From JBIOYL01 sp044870185 (GTDB lineage Bacteria > Actinomycetota > CALGFH01): a stretch of 7,971 bases of DNA. The translations under genes were made by a program, and so were the position numbers. The DNA is taken from contig JBIOYL010000254.1 of the NCBI GenBank assembly GCA_044870185.1, forward strand, positions 1 through 7,971, given 5' to 3'. This document shows, piece after piece, positions 1 to 7,971 of the stretch; position 1 is the stretch's first letter; every line of letters starts with the position of its first letter. The notes under the pieces are model-generated. The model saw nothing but the letters and a program-made list of their open reading frames with translations, was not told the origin of the DNA and ran no database searches.

Positions 1-2501
<2,501 letters not shown>

Positions 2502-2508
2502 GGCGGTT

Positions 2509-2514
2509 CCTCCT
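2509..2514 (-). promoter_or_regulatory. Ribosome binding site of ppdK (AGGAGG)
   Basis: A perfect AGGAGG on the minus strand, seven bases before the ATG at 2501. It is the strongest Shine-Dalgarno match in the window and fixes the ppdK start. Confidence 0.9.
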
Positions 2515-2534
2515 GTGCGCTGCTGTCGAGCCCT

Positions 2535-2563
2535 AGCCTACTGGTGGCCGTGCCACATGACGA
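2535..2563 (-). promoter_or_regulatory. Putative ppdK promoter
   Basis: On the minus strand TAGGCT (2540-2535) fits the actinobacterial TANNNT -10 pattern. A weak -35 candidate, TCGTCA (2563-2558), lies 17 bases upstream and matches TTGACA at only three of six positions. A transcript starting about seven bases past the -10 would have a leader of roughly 25 bases carrying the AGGAGG. This is inferred from pattern only. Confidence 0.45.
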
Positions 2564-2609
2564 GATGGCCGTTCGACAAGACCGCCCCGGCCATCCCGCG
2601 GGGCGGGCG

Positions 2610-2615
2610 CAGAAT
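2610..2615 (+). promoter_or_regulatory. Putative -10 box of the lipase gene (leaderless arrangement)
   Basis: CAGAAT lies exactly six bases before the GTG at 2622. It keeps the A2 and T6 of TANNNT but has C at position 1. No good -35 is visible 16-18 bases upstream, and no Shine-Dalgarno precedes the GTG. A leaderless transcript starting at the GTG would explain this. The same spacing recurs at two other starts in the window. Confidence 0.35.
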
Positions 2616-2621
2616 GCTCGT

Positions 2622-3458
2622 GTGGTCGCGTCCTTGAGCCCGCGCCGTCGCCTGCTGGTGGCCGGGGTCGCCGTCCTGCTCGCCGGTGCCCTGGGCGCCG
2701 TGGCCGGCGTGCTCGCCTGGCCGCGGGCCAAGCCGGCGCTCGGCCCCGTCCCGGTGCTGCTGGTGCACGGCTACGACGGGACGCCGGCCGACATGGGCGT
2801 GCTGGCCGACCGGCTGCGGGCGGCCGGGCGGGCGCCGGTGCTCCCGGTCGCGCTGCCCGAGCGGGGCACGGGCGACGTCGAGGTCTCGGCCAGGACCCTG
2901 GCCCAGGCGGTGGCCGCCACCGGCGCGCCCAAGGTCGACCTGGTCGGCTACTCGGCCGGCGGGGTGGTCGTGCGTGCCTACCTGGCCCTGGAGGGCGGGG
3001 CCGGGCGGGCCCGCCGGGTCGTGCTGCTGGGCTCGCCCAACCACGGCGCCGGGCTGGCCGGGCTCGCCCTGGGGCTCGGCGCCGACGCCTGCACCGGGGC
3101 GTGTGCCGAGCTGTCGCCCGGGTCGAGCCTGCTCGCCCGCCTGAACGCCGGCGACGAGACCCCCGGCCCGGCCGACTACACCAGCATCTGGACCGACCGG
3201 GACCAGACCGTGACCCCGCCCAGCTCGGCGGTGCTGGCCGGCGCGCGCAACGTGCGCGTGCAGGACGTGTGCGCCGGGTCGGCGGTCGGCCACGGCGGCC
3301 TGGCGCGCGACCCGCTCGTCGTCGGGCTGGTCGAGCGGGCGCTGGACGCCGGTTTTGCCCGTCCGCCGGGCGCCGCCGACTGCGCCGCGCTGCGAGCGGA
3401 CGGCGCGGCGCACGGGTTGACAGGCCGGCGACTGCCGGGCAGCGGGCGCATGGGTTGA
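2622..3458 (+). CDS. Secreted alpha/beta hydrolase, lipase class 2-like
   Basis: 278-residue predicted esterase/lipase acting outside the membrane. The N terminus is a signal peptide or anchor: SPRRR followed by a hydrophobic run (about 11-32). The hydrolase core has LLVHGYDG (oxyanion region, about 46-53), the nucleophile elbow GYSAGG with Ser111, a probable acid Asp194 in TDRDQTV, and His224 in VGHGGL. GARNVRVQDVC before the His resembles Streptomyces and Bacillus LipA-type lipases. Cysteines 157, 161, 217 and 253 could form disulfides in an exported protein. The GTG at 2622 is chosen because it begins directly before the signal peptide. An ATG at 2565 would add 19 residues without a better ribosome site. 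The last residues (about 264-278) come from a tandem repeat that probably changed the original end (see the repeat entry). Fold and catalytic Ser are confident; substrate is unknown. Confidence 0.85.
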   Translation: MVASLSPRRRLLVAGVAVLLAGALGAVAGVLAWPRAKPALGPVPVLLVHGYDGTPADMGVLADRLRAAGRAPVLPVALPERGTGDVEVSARTLAQAVAATGAPKVDLVGYSAGGVVVRAYLALEGGAGRARRVVLLGSPNHGAGLAGLALGLGADACTGACAELSPGSSLLARLNAGDETPGPADYTSIWTDRDQTVTPPSSAVLAGARNVRVQDVCAGSAVGHGGLARDPLVVGLVERALDAGFARPPGAADCAALRADGAAHGLTGRRLPGSGRMG

Positions 3459-3480
3459 CAGGCCGGCGACTGCCGGGCAG
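3407..3480 (+). repeat. 36-bp tandem direct repeat, period 38 bp
   Basis: Copies at 3407-3442 and 3445-3480 match at 35 of 36 positions; the only difference is C3413 versus T3451. Each contains TTGACA and the dyad CCGGC-GACT-GCCGG. Copy 1 is in the lipase coding frame. Copy 2 sits across the lipase stop codon and the promoter region of the amidohydrolase. Because 38 is not a multiple of three, the two copies are read in different frames. Confidence 0.95.
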
Positions 3481-3483
3481 GCT
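3455..3483 (+). promoter_or_regulatory. Putative promoter of the amidohydrolase gene with internal dyad
   Basis: TTGACA (3455-3460, perfect -35 consensus), a 17-base spacer, then CAGGCT (3478-3483, close to TANNNT). The GTG start at 3490 follows after six bases, which suits a leaderless mRNA. The spacer holds the inverted repeat CCGGC-GACT-GCCGG (3463-3476), an operator-like position. A second TTGACA plus dyad lies 38 bp upstream (3417-3438), but its -10 position reads CAGCGG and lacks the final T, so only the downstream copy looks complete. Confidence 0.5.
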
Positions 3484-3489
3484 GCGCCC

Positions 3490-4695
3490 GTGACCAGAAC
3501 CGTGCTCGCCGGCGGCCGCGTCTTCGACGGCACCGGCGCCGCCCCCGCCGAGGCGGACCTCGCCATCGTCGACGACCGGATCGTCGAGGTCGGCCCCGGC
3601 CTCGACGGCGACGAGCGGGTCGACGTGGCCGGGCGGACGCTCCTGCCCGGCCTGTTCGACTGCCACACGCACGTCACCCTCAGCCACGTCGACCTCCTGC
3701 GGCTGGCCAACACGCCGTTCTCCTACCGCTTCTACCAGGCGGCCGAGAACCTGCGGGCCACCCTGGCGGTCGGCATCACCAGCGCGCGCGACGCCGGCGG
3801 CGCCGACCTCGGCATCAAGCAGGCGCTCGCCGACGGGCTGATCCCCGGCCCCAGGCTCCAGGTGTCGCTGTCCATGCTGACCCAGACCGGCGGGCACGGC
3901 GACGGCTGGATGGTGTCAGGCGACGTCTACCACCTGATCCCCGTCTACCCCGGCATGCCCGACACCATCGTCGACGGGCCCGACGCGATGCGGCGCAAGG
4001 TACGCGAGCTCATCCGGGGCGGCGCCGACGTGATCAAGGTGGCCACGACCGGCGGGGTGCTGTCCCCACGCGACGACCCACGCCACGCCCACTTCGGCCC
4101 GGACGAGCTGGCGGTGCTGGTCGCCGAGGCGTCGGCGGCCGGGCGCTGGGTGATGGCCCACGCCCAGGGCGCCGCCGGCATCAAGGCGGCCGTGCGGGCC
4201 GGCATCCGCTCGGTCGAGCACGGCATCGACCTGGACGACGAGGCGATCGAGCTGATGCTGGAGCGCGGGGCCTGGCTGGTGCCCACGCTGCTGGCCGCGC
4301 GGGGCGTGCTCGACGCGACCGAGTCGGGCGTGCGCTTTCCCGACGCCATGCTGCGCAAGGCGGCCGAGGCGGTCGAGCTGCACGCCGAGTCGTTCCGCCG
4401 GGCCGTGGCGGCCGGGGTCAGGATCGCCATGGGCACCGACTCGGGCGTGACCCCGCACGGCGACAACCTGCGCGAGCTGCAGCTGATGGCCGAGCTCGGG
4501 ATGCCGCCCGCCAGGGTGCTGCGGGCCGCGACCGCCAGCGCGGCCGAGCTGCTCGGAGTCGACCGTGACCTCGGCACCCTGGAGCCGGGCAAGCTGGCCG
4601 ACGTCGTGGTGGTCGACGGCGACCCGTTCGACTTCGCCACCCTGCCCAAGCGCATCGTCGCCGTCTGGCAGGGCGGCCGCCAGGTCAGCTCTTGA
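3490..4695 (+). CDS. Metal-dependent amidohydrolase (imidazolonepropionase/prolidase-like)
   Basis: 401-residue cytoplasmic hydrolase with no signal peptide. It opens with the small beta-sandwich typical of the superfamily (FDGTGAAPAEADLAIVDDRI) and then the TIM barrel. Metal ligands are visible: His59 and His61 in LPGLFDCHTH, a probable carboxylated Lys183 in DVIKVATTGG, His224 in AHAQG, His244 in VEHG and Asp317 in GTDSG. The C terminus rebuilds the sandwich (LEPGKLADVVVVDGDP). The sequence resembles the group containing Xaa-Pro and Xaa-Arg/Lys dipeptidases, so a cyclic amide or N-acyl/dipeptide substrate is likely, but none can be named. The GTG start has no clear Shine-Dalgarno and sits six bases after a -10-like box. 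It lies 31 bp after the lipase stop on the same strand and overlaps the end of the convergent permease gene by 11 bp. Confidence 0.92.
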   Translation: MTRTVLAGGRVFDGTGAAPAEADLAIVDDRIVEVGPGLDGDERVDVAGRTLLPGLFDCHTHVTLSHVDLLRLANTPFSYRFYQAAENLRATLAVGITSARDAGGADLGIKQALADGLIPGPRLQVSLSMLTQTGGHGDGWMVSGDVYHLIPVYPGMPDTIVDGPDAMRRKVRELIRGGADVIKVATTGGVLSPRDDPRHAHFGPDELAVLVAEASAAGRWVMAHAQGAAGIKAAVRAGIRSVEHGIDLDDEAIELMLERGAWLVPTLLAARGVLDATESGVRFPDAMLRKAAEAVELHAESFRRAVAAGVRIAMGTDSGVTPHGDNLRELQLMAELGMPPARVLRAATASAAELLGVDRDLGTLEPGKLADVVVVDGDPFDFATLPKRIVAVWQGGRQVSS

Positions 4696-5497
4696 CGTCC
4701 TTGGTGGCGAAGTTGGCCCAGGCGGCACCCAGGAACACCGCGATGTAGACGGCCTGCAGGGCGAAGCCGCGGCCGACGTGGTGCCACAGGATCGGCGTGC
4801 GGAACAGGTCGACGAAGGCGAGCCAGTAGTGGGTCGGCAGGTAGGGCTTGACCGACCCGGCCGCGTCGAGCAGGTCGAGGATCTCGGAGGTGACCAGGGC
4901 GGCGAGCGCGCCGAGCGCGGCGGCCAGCGGCGAGTCGGTCAGCGTCGAGGCGAACAGGGCGATGGCGGCCACGCCGAGCATGGACGTGGCCACGTAGACG
5001 ACCGTCACCACGGTGCGGAAGGTCGCGTCCGGACCGGCGAGCGCGCCTCCACCCGACAGCGACGGCAGCGGCTTGATCCCGAAGAAGCTCGCCCCCACCA
5101 CGAACCCGACCGCGGCGACGGCCAGCACGGCCAGGAACACGAAGATGATCGTGACGGCGAGCTTGACGACCAGCAGCCGGGTGCGCCCGACCGGTCGGGT
5201 GAGCAGGTAGCGCAGGGTGCCGATGCTGGCCTCGCCGGCGATCGTGTCGCCGGCCGTGACCGCGACGGCCACCGGCAGGAACACCGGCAGCACCAGGGCC
5301 AGGGCGGCGGCAGGGAACAGGGCGCCGTTGTTCAGCACCTCGGCGAGGAACGCCGGCCCCTCCCCCGGCCGGGGGCCGACGCCGGTCACCTTGAGGAACA
5401 CCGCGACCAGGGTGGGCAGGCCGGCCAGCAGCGCCACGACCACCCAGGTGCGCGGCCGGATCACCAGCTTGCGCAGCTCAACCAGGAACATCGCCAC
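4685..5497 (-). CDS. ABC-2 type transporter permease subunit
   Basis: 270-residue inner-membrane protein with about six hydrophobic segments (near 17-36, 58-82, 110-138, 163-185, 190-210 and 244-264). After the second segment comes GEASIGTLRYLLTRPVGRTR, a hallmark of the ABC2_membrane_2 export permeases that pair with BcrA-like ATPases. It is the last gene of the three-gene minus-strand operon. Its GTG start at 5497 lies inside the ATPase gene (20-bp overlap), with AGGA eight bases upstream. An internal ATG at 5491 is possible, but then the AGGA is too far away. The overlap suggests translational coupling with the ATPase. Substrate is unknown; family members export antibiotics, lipids or peptides. 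The stop codon overlaps the amidohydrolase 3' end. Confidence 0.92.
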   Translation of the reverse strand: MAMFLVELRKLVIRPRTWVVVALLAGLPTLVAVFLKVTGVGPRPGEGPAFLAEVLNNGALFPAAALALVLPVFLPVAVAVTAGDTIAGEASIGTLRYLLTRPVGRTRLLVVKLAVTIIFVFLAVLAVAAVGFVVGASFFGIKPLPSLSGGGALAGPDATFRTVVTVVYVATSMLGVAAIALFASTLTDSPLAAALGALAALVTSEILDLLDAAGSVKPYLPTHYWLAFVDLFRTPILWHHVGRGFALQAVYIAVFLGAAWANFATKDVKS

Positions 5498-6425
5498 CGC
5501 CCACGTCCTGGCCGGGCCGGCCGGTCAGCTGCAGGAAGACCTCCTCCAGGGTGGGGCGCTCGACGACCAGCTCGCGCACGCGCACGCCGCCGCTGACCAG
5601 GCGGCGGTTGAGCTCGTCGGGGGCGATGCCGTCCAGCTGCACGACCAGGCGGTCGGGGCCCTGCTCGCCCAGCCCCAGCCCGCGCTGCCGCCCGATCAGC
5701 GCGGCCGCCTGGGCGACGTCGGGGGTGTGAACGCGGACCTTGCCGGTGGGGGCGAGCAGCCGGTCGACCCGATCCTGGGCGACCAGCCGGCCGTGGTGGA
5801 CGATGGCGGCGCGGTTGCAGACCTGCTCGACCTCGGCCAGCAGGTGGCTGGACAGGAACACCGTCGCGCCGCGCTCGACGAGCTCGACGAGCAGGTCGCG
5901 GACCTCGCGCATGCCCTGGGGGTCCAGGCCATTGGTGGGCTCGTCCAGGATCAGCAGGCGGGGCGAGCGCAGCAGCGCGGCGGCCAGCCCGAGGCGCTGG
6001 CGCATGCCGGTCGAGTAGGCCTTGACCGGGCGGCGGCCGACCCGCTCGAGCCCCACCCGGGCGAGCGCGTCGTCGATGCGCCGGCGGCGGTCACGCAGCC
6101 GCCCCCCCGGCCCGGCCGCGTCGAACAGGGCCAGGTTGGTGCGGCCGGACAGGTGCGGGTAGAAGGCCGGGCCCTCGATCAGCGCGCCGACCTGGGGCAG
6201 GACCCGCCGGGCGTGGCGCGGCATCGGCTCGCCGAGCACGGCGATATGCCCGCTGGTGGCGTAGACCAGCCCGACCAGCATGCGCACGGTGGTGGTCTTG
6301 CCCGAGCCGTTGGGGCCGAGGAAGCCGAACAGGTCGCCGTCGTGCACCTCGAGGTCCAGCTCGGACACGGCCGCAAGGCTGCCGTAGCGCTTGGTGAGCC
6401 CCTCGGTGCGGATCACCGCAGCCAT
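5478..6425 (-). CDS. ABC transporter ATP-binding protein (BcrA/CcmA type)
   Basis: 315-residue cytoplasmic ATPase that powers the neighbouring permease. Motifs in order: Walker A GPNGSGKT (37-44), Q-loop Gln78, signature YSTGMRQRLG (137-146, replacing LSGGQ in the way usual for BcrA/DrrA-type exporters), Walker B LLILDEP (157-163), D-loop NGLD (165-168) and switch His194 in SSH. All catalytic residues are intact. A C-terminal region (about 225-303) ends in PTLEEVFLQLTG, the typical tail of this family. The ATG at 6425 starts two bases after the stop of the LolA-like gene and gives the expected MAAVIRTEGLTKRYG opening. Upstream in-frame sequence belongs to a shadow frame of the LolA-like gene and is not part of this protein. 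Confidence 0.96.
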   Translation of the reverse strand: MAAVIRTEGLTKRYGSLAAVSELDLEVHDGDLFGFLGPNGSGKTTTVRMLVGLVYATSGHIAVLGEPMPRHARRVLPQVGALIEGPAFYPHLSGRTNLALFDAAGPGGRLRDRRRRIDDALARVGLERVGRRPVKAYSTGMRQRLGLAAALLRSPRLLILDEPTNGLDPQGMREVRDLLVELVERGATVFLSSHLLAEVEQVCNRAAIVHHGRLVAQDRVDRLLAPTGKVRVHTPDVAQAAALIGRQRGLGLGEQGPDRLVVQLDGIAPDELNRRLVSGGVRVRELVVERPTLEEVFLQLTGRPGQDVGGGDVPG

Positions 6426-6427
6426 GG

Positions 6428-7549
6428 TCAGCCGCCCACCCCGGAACGCACGCGGGCGCCGTCGCGGGCAAGGGCGCCGGCGGCCTGTTCCAGCACCCGT
6501 CGGGGCACCGTGCCGGCCAGCGCGTAGGCGACCTCGTCGCGCTCGAAGACCAGCCCGTTGAGCAGCGGGGTCTCGATCAGGCTGGCCTGCCCCCACGGGC
6601 CGCTGACCTGCGGCACCTTGGCCAGGAAGGCGCGGGTGCGGGGCGAGAAGCTGGCCGGGAAGGCGAGCACGGCCACGACCGCGAAGCCGCTGCCGTAGGT
6701 GCGGGCCGCGCCGGCCACCGTGCTGCGCTCGTGCAGGGCGGCCAGGCGGTCGGGCAGCACGAACGGTGAGAAGCGGTCGACGGCCCGGGCCACGTCCGGT
6801 GCGTCCTCGACGTCGACGCGGGCGTCGGGCGGGACGGCGAAGCGGGCGACGGGACCGGGGTCGCGCTGGCGCAGGTCCAGGAAGCTGGTCGAGATGACCG
6901 GCAAGCCGGCGCCGCGGGCGGTCAGCTCGACCCGGACCGGCAGGCCGGAGCGTGGGTCGGCCCACAGGTCGACCCGGCCGACGGTCGTGTCCGGCGAGCG
7001 CGGCCGGATGCGCAGGCCCTGCGCGTCGACCCCGGCCACCCGGCGGGCGCCGATCCGGCTGACCTCGCCGGGCGCCGCCTCGGCGGCCAGCCGGCGGCCG
7101 AGCTCGGGCGGCAGCAGGTCGGCTGGGCGGGCGAAGCGGACCACCGACTCGCCCCGGGTCAGGCTGGCCTCCCGGCTGCCCGAGTCCCACAGCCAGGTGC
7201 CCTGCTCGTCGTGGTAGAGGTCGCGTTCGCCGACCGTGCTGAGCTGGTCGACCCGCCAGCGCTGGGGGCTCTGCACCCAGGCGCGCATGCGGGTGGTCTC
7301 GCCGAGCAGGGCGACCACCTGCCTGGCCCGGGGCACGTCGGGCAGGCCGAGTCCGGCCCGGCTCTCGGCGTAGCCCTCGTAGGCCACCGCGCCGGAGGCG
7401 CGGACCCGCGCGAGCAGCTCGGCCGCGGGCGTGGGCCGGTCGCGGGCGGGTGTGGCGGCGACCAGCGCCGGCAGGCAGACGGCCACGGCGACGGCCACCA
7501 GCAGGACCGTCCAGCGCCAGGAGCGCGCCCCGTGTCGGGATCGCAACAT
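6428..7549 (-). CDS. Secreted LolA/RseB-like protein, first gene of ABC operon
   Basis: 373 residues. The N terminus is a signal peptide or anchor: RSRHGARSWRW followed by a hydrophobic run (about 14-32), with possible cleavage near LVAATPA. Cys25 lies in VAVC, which is not a good lipobox, so the protein is probably not lipidated. The body (about 42-240) resembles the half-barrel LolA/RseB fold: VAYEGYAES, RMRAWVQSPQRWRVDQLS, ERDLYHDEQGTWLWDS and VDLWADPRSGLPVRVEL. A second domain (about 255-362) is predicted, as in RseB. The gene precedes the ATPase by 2 bp, so it is probably a dedicated partner of the exporter, binding a lipid or another hydrophobic ligand outside the membrane. ATG 7549 is chosen over the overlapping frame at 7553. 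AGGGTGA (7560-7554) can act as ribosome site. The family call rests on pattern recognition only; the role is inference. Confidence 0.7.
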   Translation of the reverse strand: MLRSRHGARSWRWTVLLVAVAVAVCLPALVAATPARDRPTPAAELLARVRASGAVAYEGYAESRAGLGLPDVPRARQVVALLGETTRMRAWVQSPQRWRVDQLSTVGERDLYHDEQGTWLWDSGSREASLTRGESVVRFARPADLLPPELGRRLAAEAAPGEVSRIGARRVAGVDAQGLRIRPRSPDTTVGRVDLWADPRSGLPVRVELTARGAGLPVISTSFLDLRQRDPGPVARFAVPPDARVDVEDAPDVARAVDRFSPFVLPDRLAALHERSTVAGAARTYGSGFAVVAVLAFPASFSPRTRAFLAKVPQVSGPWGQASLIETPLLNGLVFERDEVAYALAGTVPRRVLEQAAGALARDGARVRSGVGG

Positions 7550-7555
7550 GCATTC

Positions 7556-7561
7556 ACCCTA
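7556..7561 (-). promoter_or_regulatory. Putative -10 box or ribosome site of the LolA-ABC operon
   Basis: TAGGGT on the minus strand matches TANNNT and lies exactly six bases before the ATG at 7549, as expected for a leaderless transcript. The same bases form AGGGTGA, which can be read as a Shine-Dalgarno. The two readings exclude each other and sequence alone cannot decide. No TTGACA-like -35 is visible. Confidence 0.4.
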
Positions 7562-7569
7562 CGACGGTT

Positions 7570-7584
7570 GCCCGACTTTCGGGC
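7570..7584. repeat. Short inverted repeat upstream of the LolA-ABC operon
   Basis: GCCCGA-CTT-TCGGGC is a perfect 6-bp stem with a 3-base loop. It covers the place where the -35 region of the operon promoter would be. It has no following T-run, so it is more plausibly a protein-binding dyad than a terminator. It is short enough to be chance in GC-rich DNA. Confidence 0.5.
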
Positions 7585-7625
7585 CGGCCCGCGCCCGCCG
7601 CACGGCACCGCCCAGGGCGCTGCCC

Positions 7626-7652
7626 GCCCACCCTCCGTTGCCCACCCTCCGT
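7626..7652. repeat. 13-bp tandem direct repeat, period 14 bp
   Basis: GCCCACCCTCCGT occurs at 7626-7638 and again at 7640-7652, identical and separated by one base. It lies in the 141-bp region between the aminotransferase stop (7691) and the LolA-like start (7549), about 77-103 bp upstream of that start. Adjacent bases 7653-7690 are visibly less GC-rich than the rest of the window. No clear factor-independent terminator was seen for the aminotransferase. Confidence 0.85.
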
Positions 7653-7690
7653 CAAGGAGTCCACTTGCGGGTTTCTGTGCTTGCTTCTCC

Positions 7691-7971
7691 CTATCTGCCG
7701 CCTTGCGACTCCGCGAGCCGGCGGAGGGCGGCCAGGAGCGCGGCGGCCGCCTGGCCTGGTGTGCCCGCGCCGACCGGGATGCCGTCGACCTGGACCACCG
7801 GCATGACCTCGCGCACCGTGCTGGACAGGAACGCCTCGTCGGCGCCGGCCAGGTCCTCGGCGCCGAACACGCCCTCGACCACCTTGAGGCCCGCGTCGGC
7901 GGCGAGCTCCAGCAGGGTGGCCCGGGTGATCCCGGCGAGGATGCCGAGCTCGAGCGAGGGCGTGCACAGCG
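7691..7971 (-). CDS. Fold-type IV (class IV) aminotransferase / aminodeoxychorismate lyase-like, C-terminal fragment
   Basis: Only the last 92 residues are in the window; the 5' part lies beyond the right edge. Visible family features are TPSLELGILAGITR (the GxxxGITR loop that holds the PLP phosphate), then VEGVFGAEDLAGADEAFLSST, then REVMPVVQVDG with VGAGTPG. This order is typical of class IV PLP enzymes: branched-chain aminotransferase, D-amino acid aminotransferase and 4-amino-4-deoxychorismate lyase (PabC). The SSTVREVMPV stretch leans towards the lyase or BCAT-like subgroup. The catalytic lysine lies outside the window, so the reaction cannot be decided. The protein ends at a TAG (7693-7691). 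It reads toward the LolA-ABC operon on the same strand; read-through is possible. Confidence 0.85.
   Translation of the reverse strand, partial: LCTPSLELGILAGITRATLLELAADAGLKVVEGVFGAEDLAGADEAFLSSTVREVMPVVQVDGIPVGAGTPGQAAAALLAALRRLAESQGGR

Noticed and set aside
3450..3458. Two-codon mini-ORF ATG GGT TGA after repeat copy 1, at a position close to that of the amidohydrolase start after copy 2
   Set aside because: It is in frame with the lipase and simply forms its last codons. The copy-1 -10 position is poor, so a leaderless mini-gene is not supported.
2533..3897. Minus-strand open frames over the lipase and amidohydrolase (up to 454 codons)
   Set aside because: Arg/Pro/Ala-rich shadow proteins opposite genes with clear catalytic motifs. 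No ribosome site or domain was seen.
4672..4681. Perfect palindrome GGCGGCCGCC near the end of the amidohydrolase gene as a possible terminator
   Set aside because: It lies inside coding sequence, has no loop and no T-run, and such palindromes are frequent by chance at this GC content.
5217..6527. Plus-strand 436-codon frame opposite the ATPase and permease
   Set aside because: Antisense shadow of well-conserved ABC motifs, low complexity and no recognisable domain.
7464..7484. Cys25 of the LolA-like protein as a lipoprotein attachment site
   Set aside because: The preceding residues are V-A-V, with no Gly, Ala or Ser at -1, and the Cys sits inside the hydrophobic run rather than at its end.
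6426..7553. Upstream extension making the ABC ATPase a 691-residue protein from 7553
   Set aside because: The extra 376 residues are an out-of-frame reading of the LolA-like gene, rich in Arg/Gly/Pro. The ATPase family begins at the ATG 6425, two bases after the preceding stop.
7654..7667. AAGGAG followed by TTG on the plus strand, opening a frame toward the right edge
   Set aside because: The frame runs antisense to the conserved aminotransferase and gives no recognisable protein.

Overview
The window is very GC-rich (roughly 70% or more by eye). Codon third positions are strongly G/C, starts are often GTG, and -10-like boxes sit a few bases from start codons. This suggests a high-GC actinobacterium (Actinomycetota), but nothing seen fixes the genus. 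There is essentially no non-coding space: seven protein genes, two of them cut by the window ends, and no rRNA, tRNA, CRISPR array, transposase, phage or plasmid gene was recognised.

Layout. Positions 1-2501 (minus) hold a pyruvate, phosphate dikinase gene missing its last part, with a strong ribosome binding site and its own promoter. A roughly 120-bp divergent promoter region follows. A plus-strand pair comes next: a secreted class-2-lipase-like alpha/beta hydrolase (2622-3458) and a cytoplasmic metal-dependent amidohydrolase (3490-4695). Between them lies a near-perfect 36-bp tandem repeat with a 38-bp period. It carries a consensus -35 box and appears to have changed the end of the lipase reading frame. 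The amidohydrolase runs tail-to-tail into a minus-strand operon, transcribed from 7549 down to 4685. In order this encodes a secreted LolA/RseB-like protein, a BcrA-type ABC ATPase and an ABC-2 permease, with junctions of 2 bp and -20 bp. After a 141-bp intergenic region with short direct and inverted repeats, the window ends in the C-terminal third of a fold-type IV aminotransferase (minus strand).

How the genes work together. PPDK interconverts pyruvate and PEP, linking glycolysis and gluconeogenesis. The LolA-like/ATPase/permease set looks like one exporter or lipid-handling machine with an extracytoplasmic partner, of unknown substrate. The lipase and amidohydrolase are probably a co-transcribed degradative pair, again of unknown substrates. 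No wholly new system is evident. The most distinctive points are the tandem repeat at the lipase/amidohydrolase junction, a non-canonical residue beside the PPDK catalytic histidine, a recurring xANNNT-6-start pattern suggesting leaderless transcripts, and the uncharacterised LolA-like exporter module.
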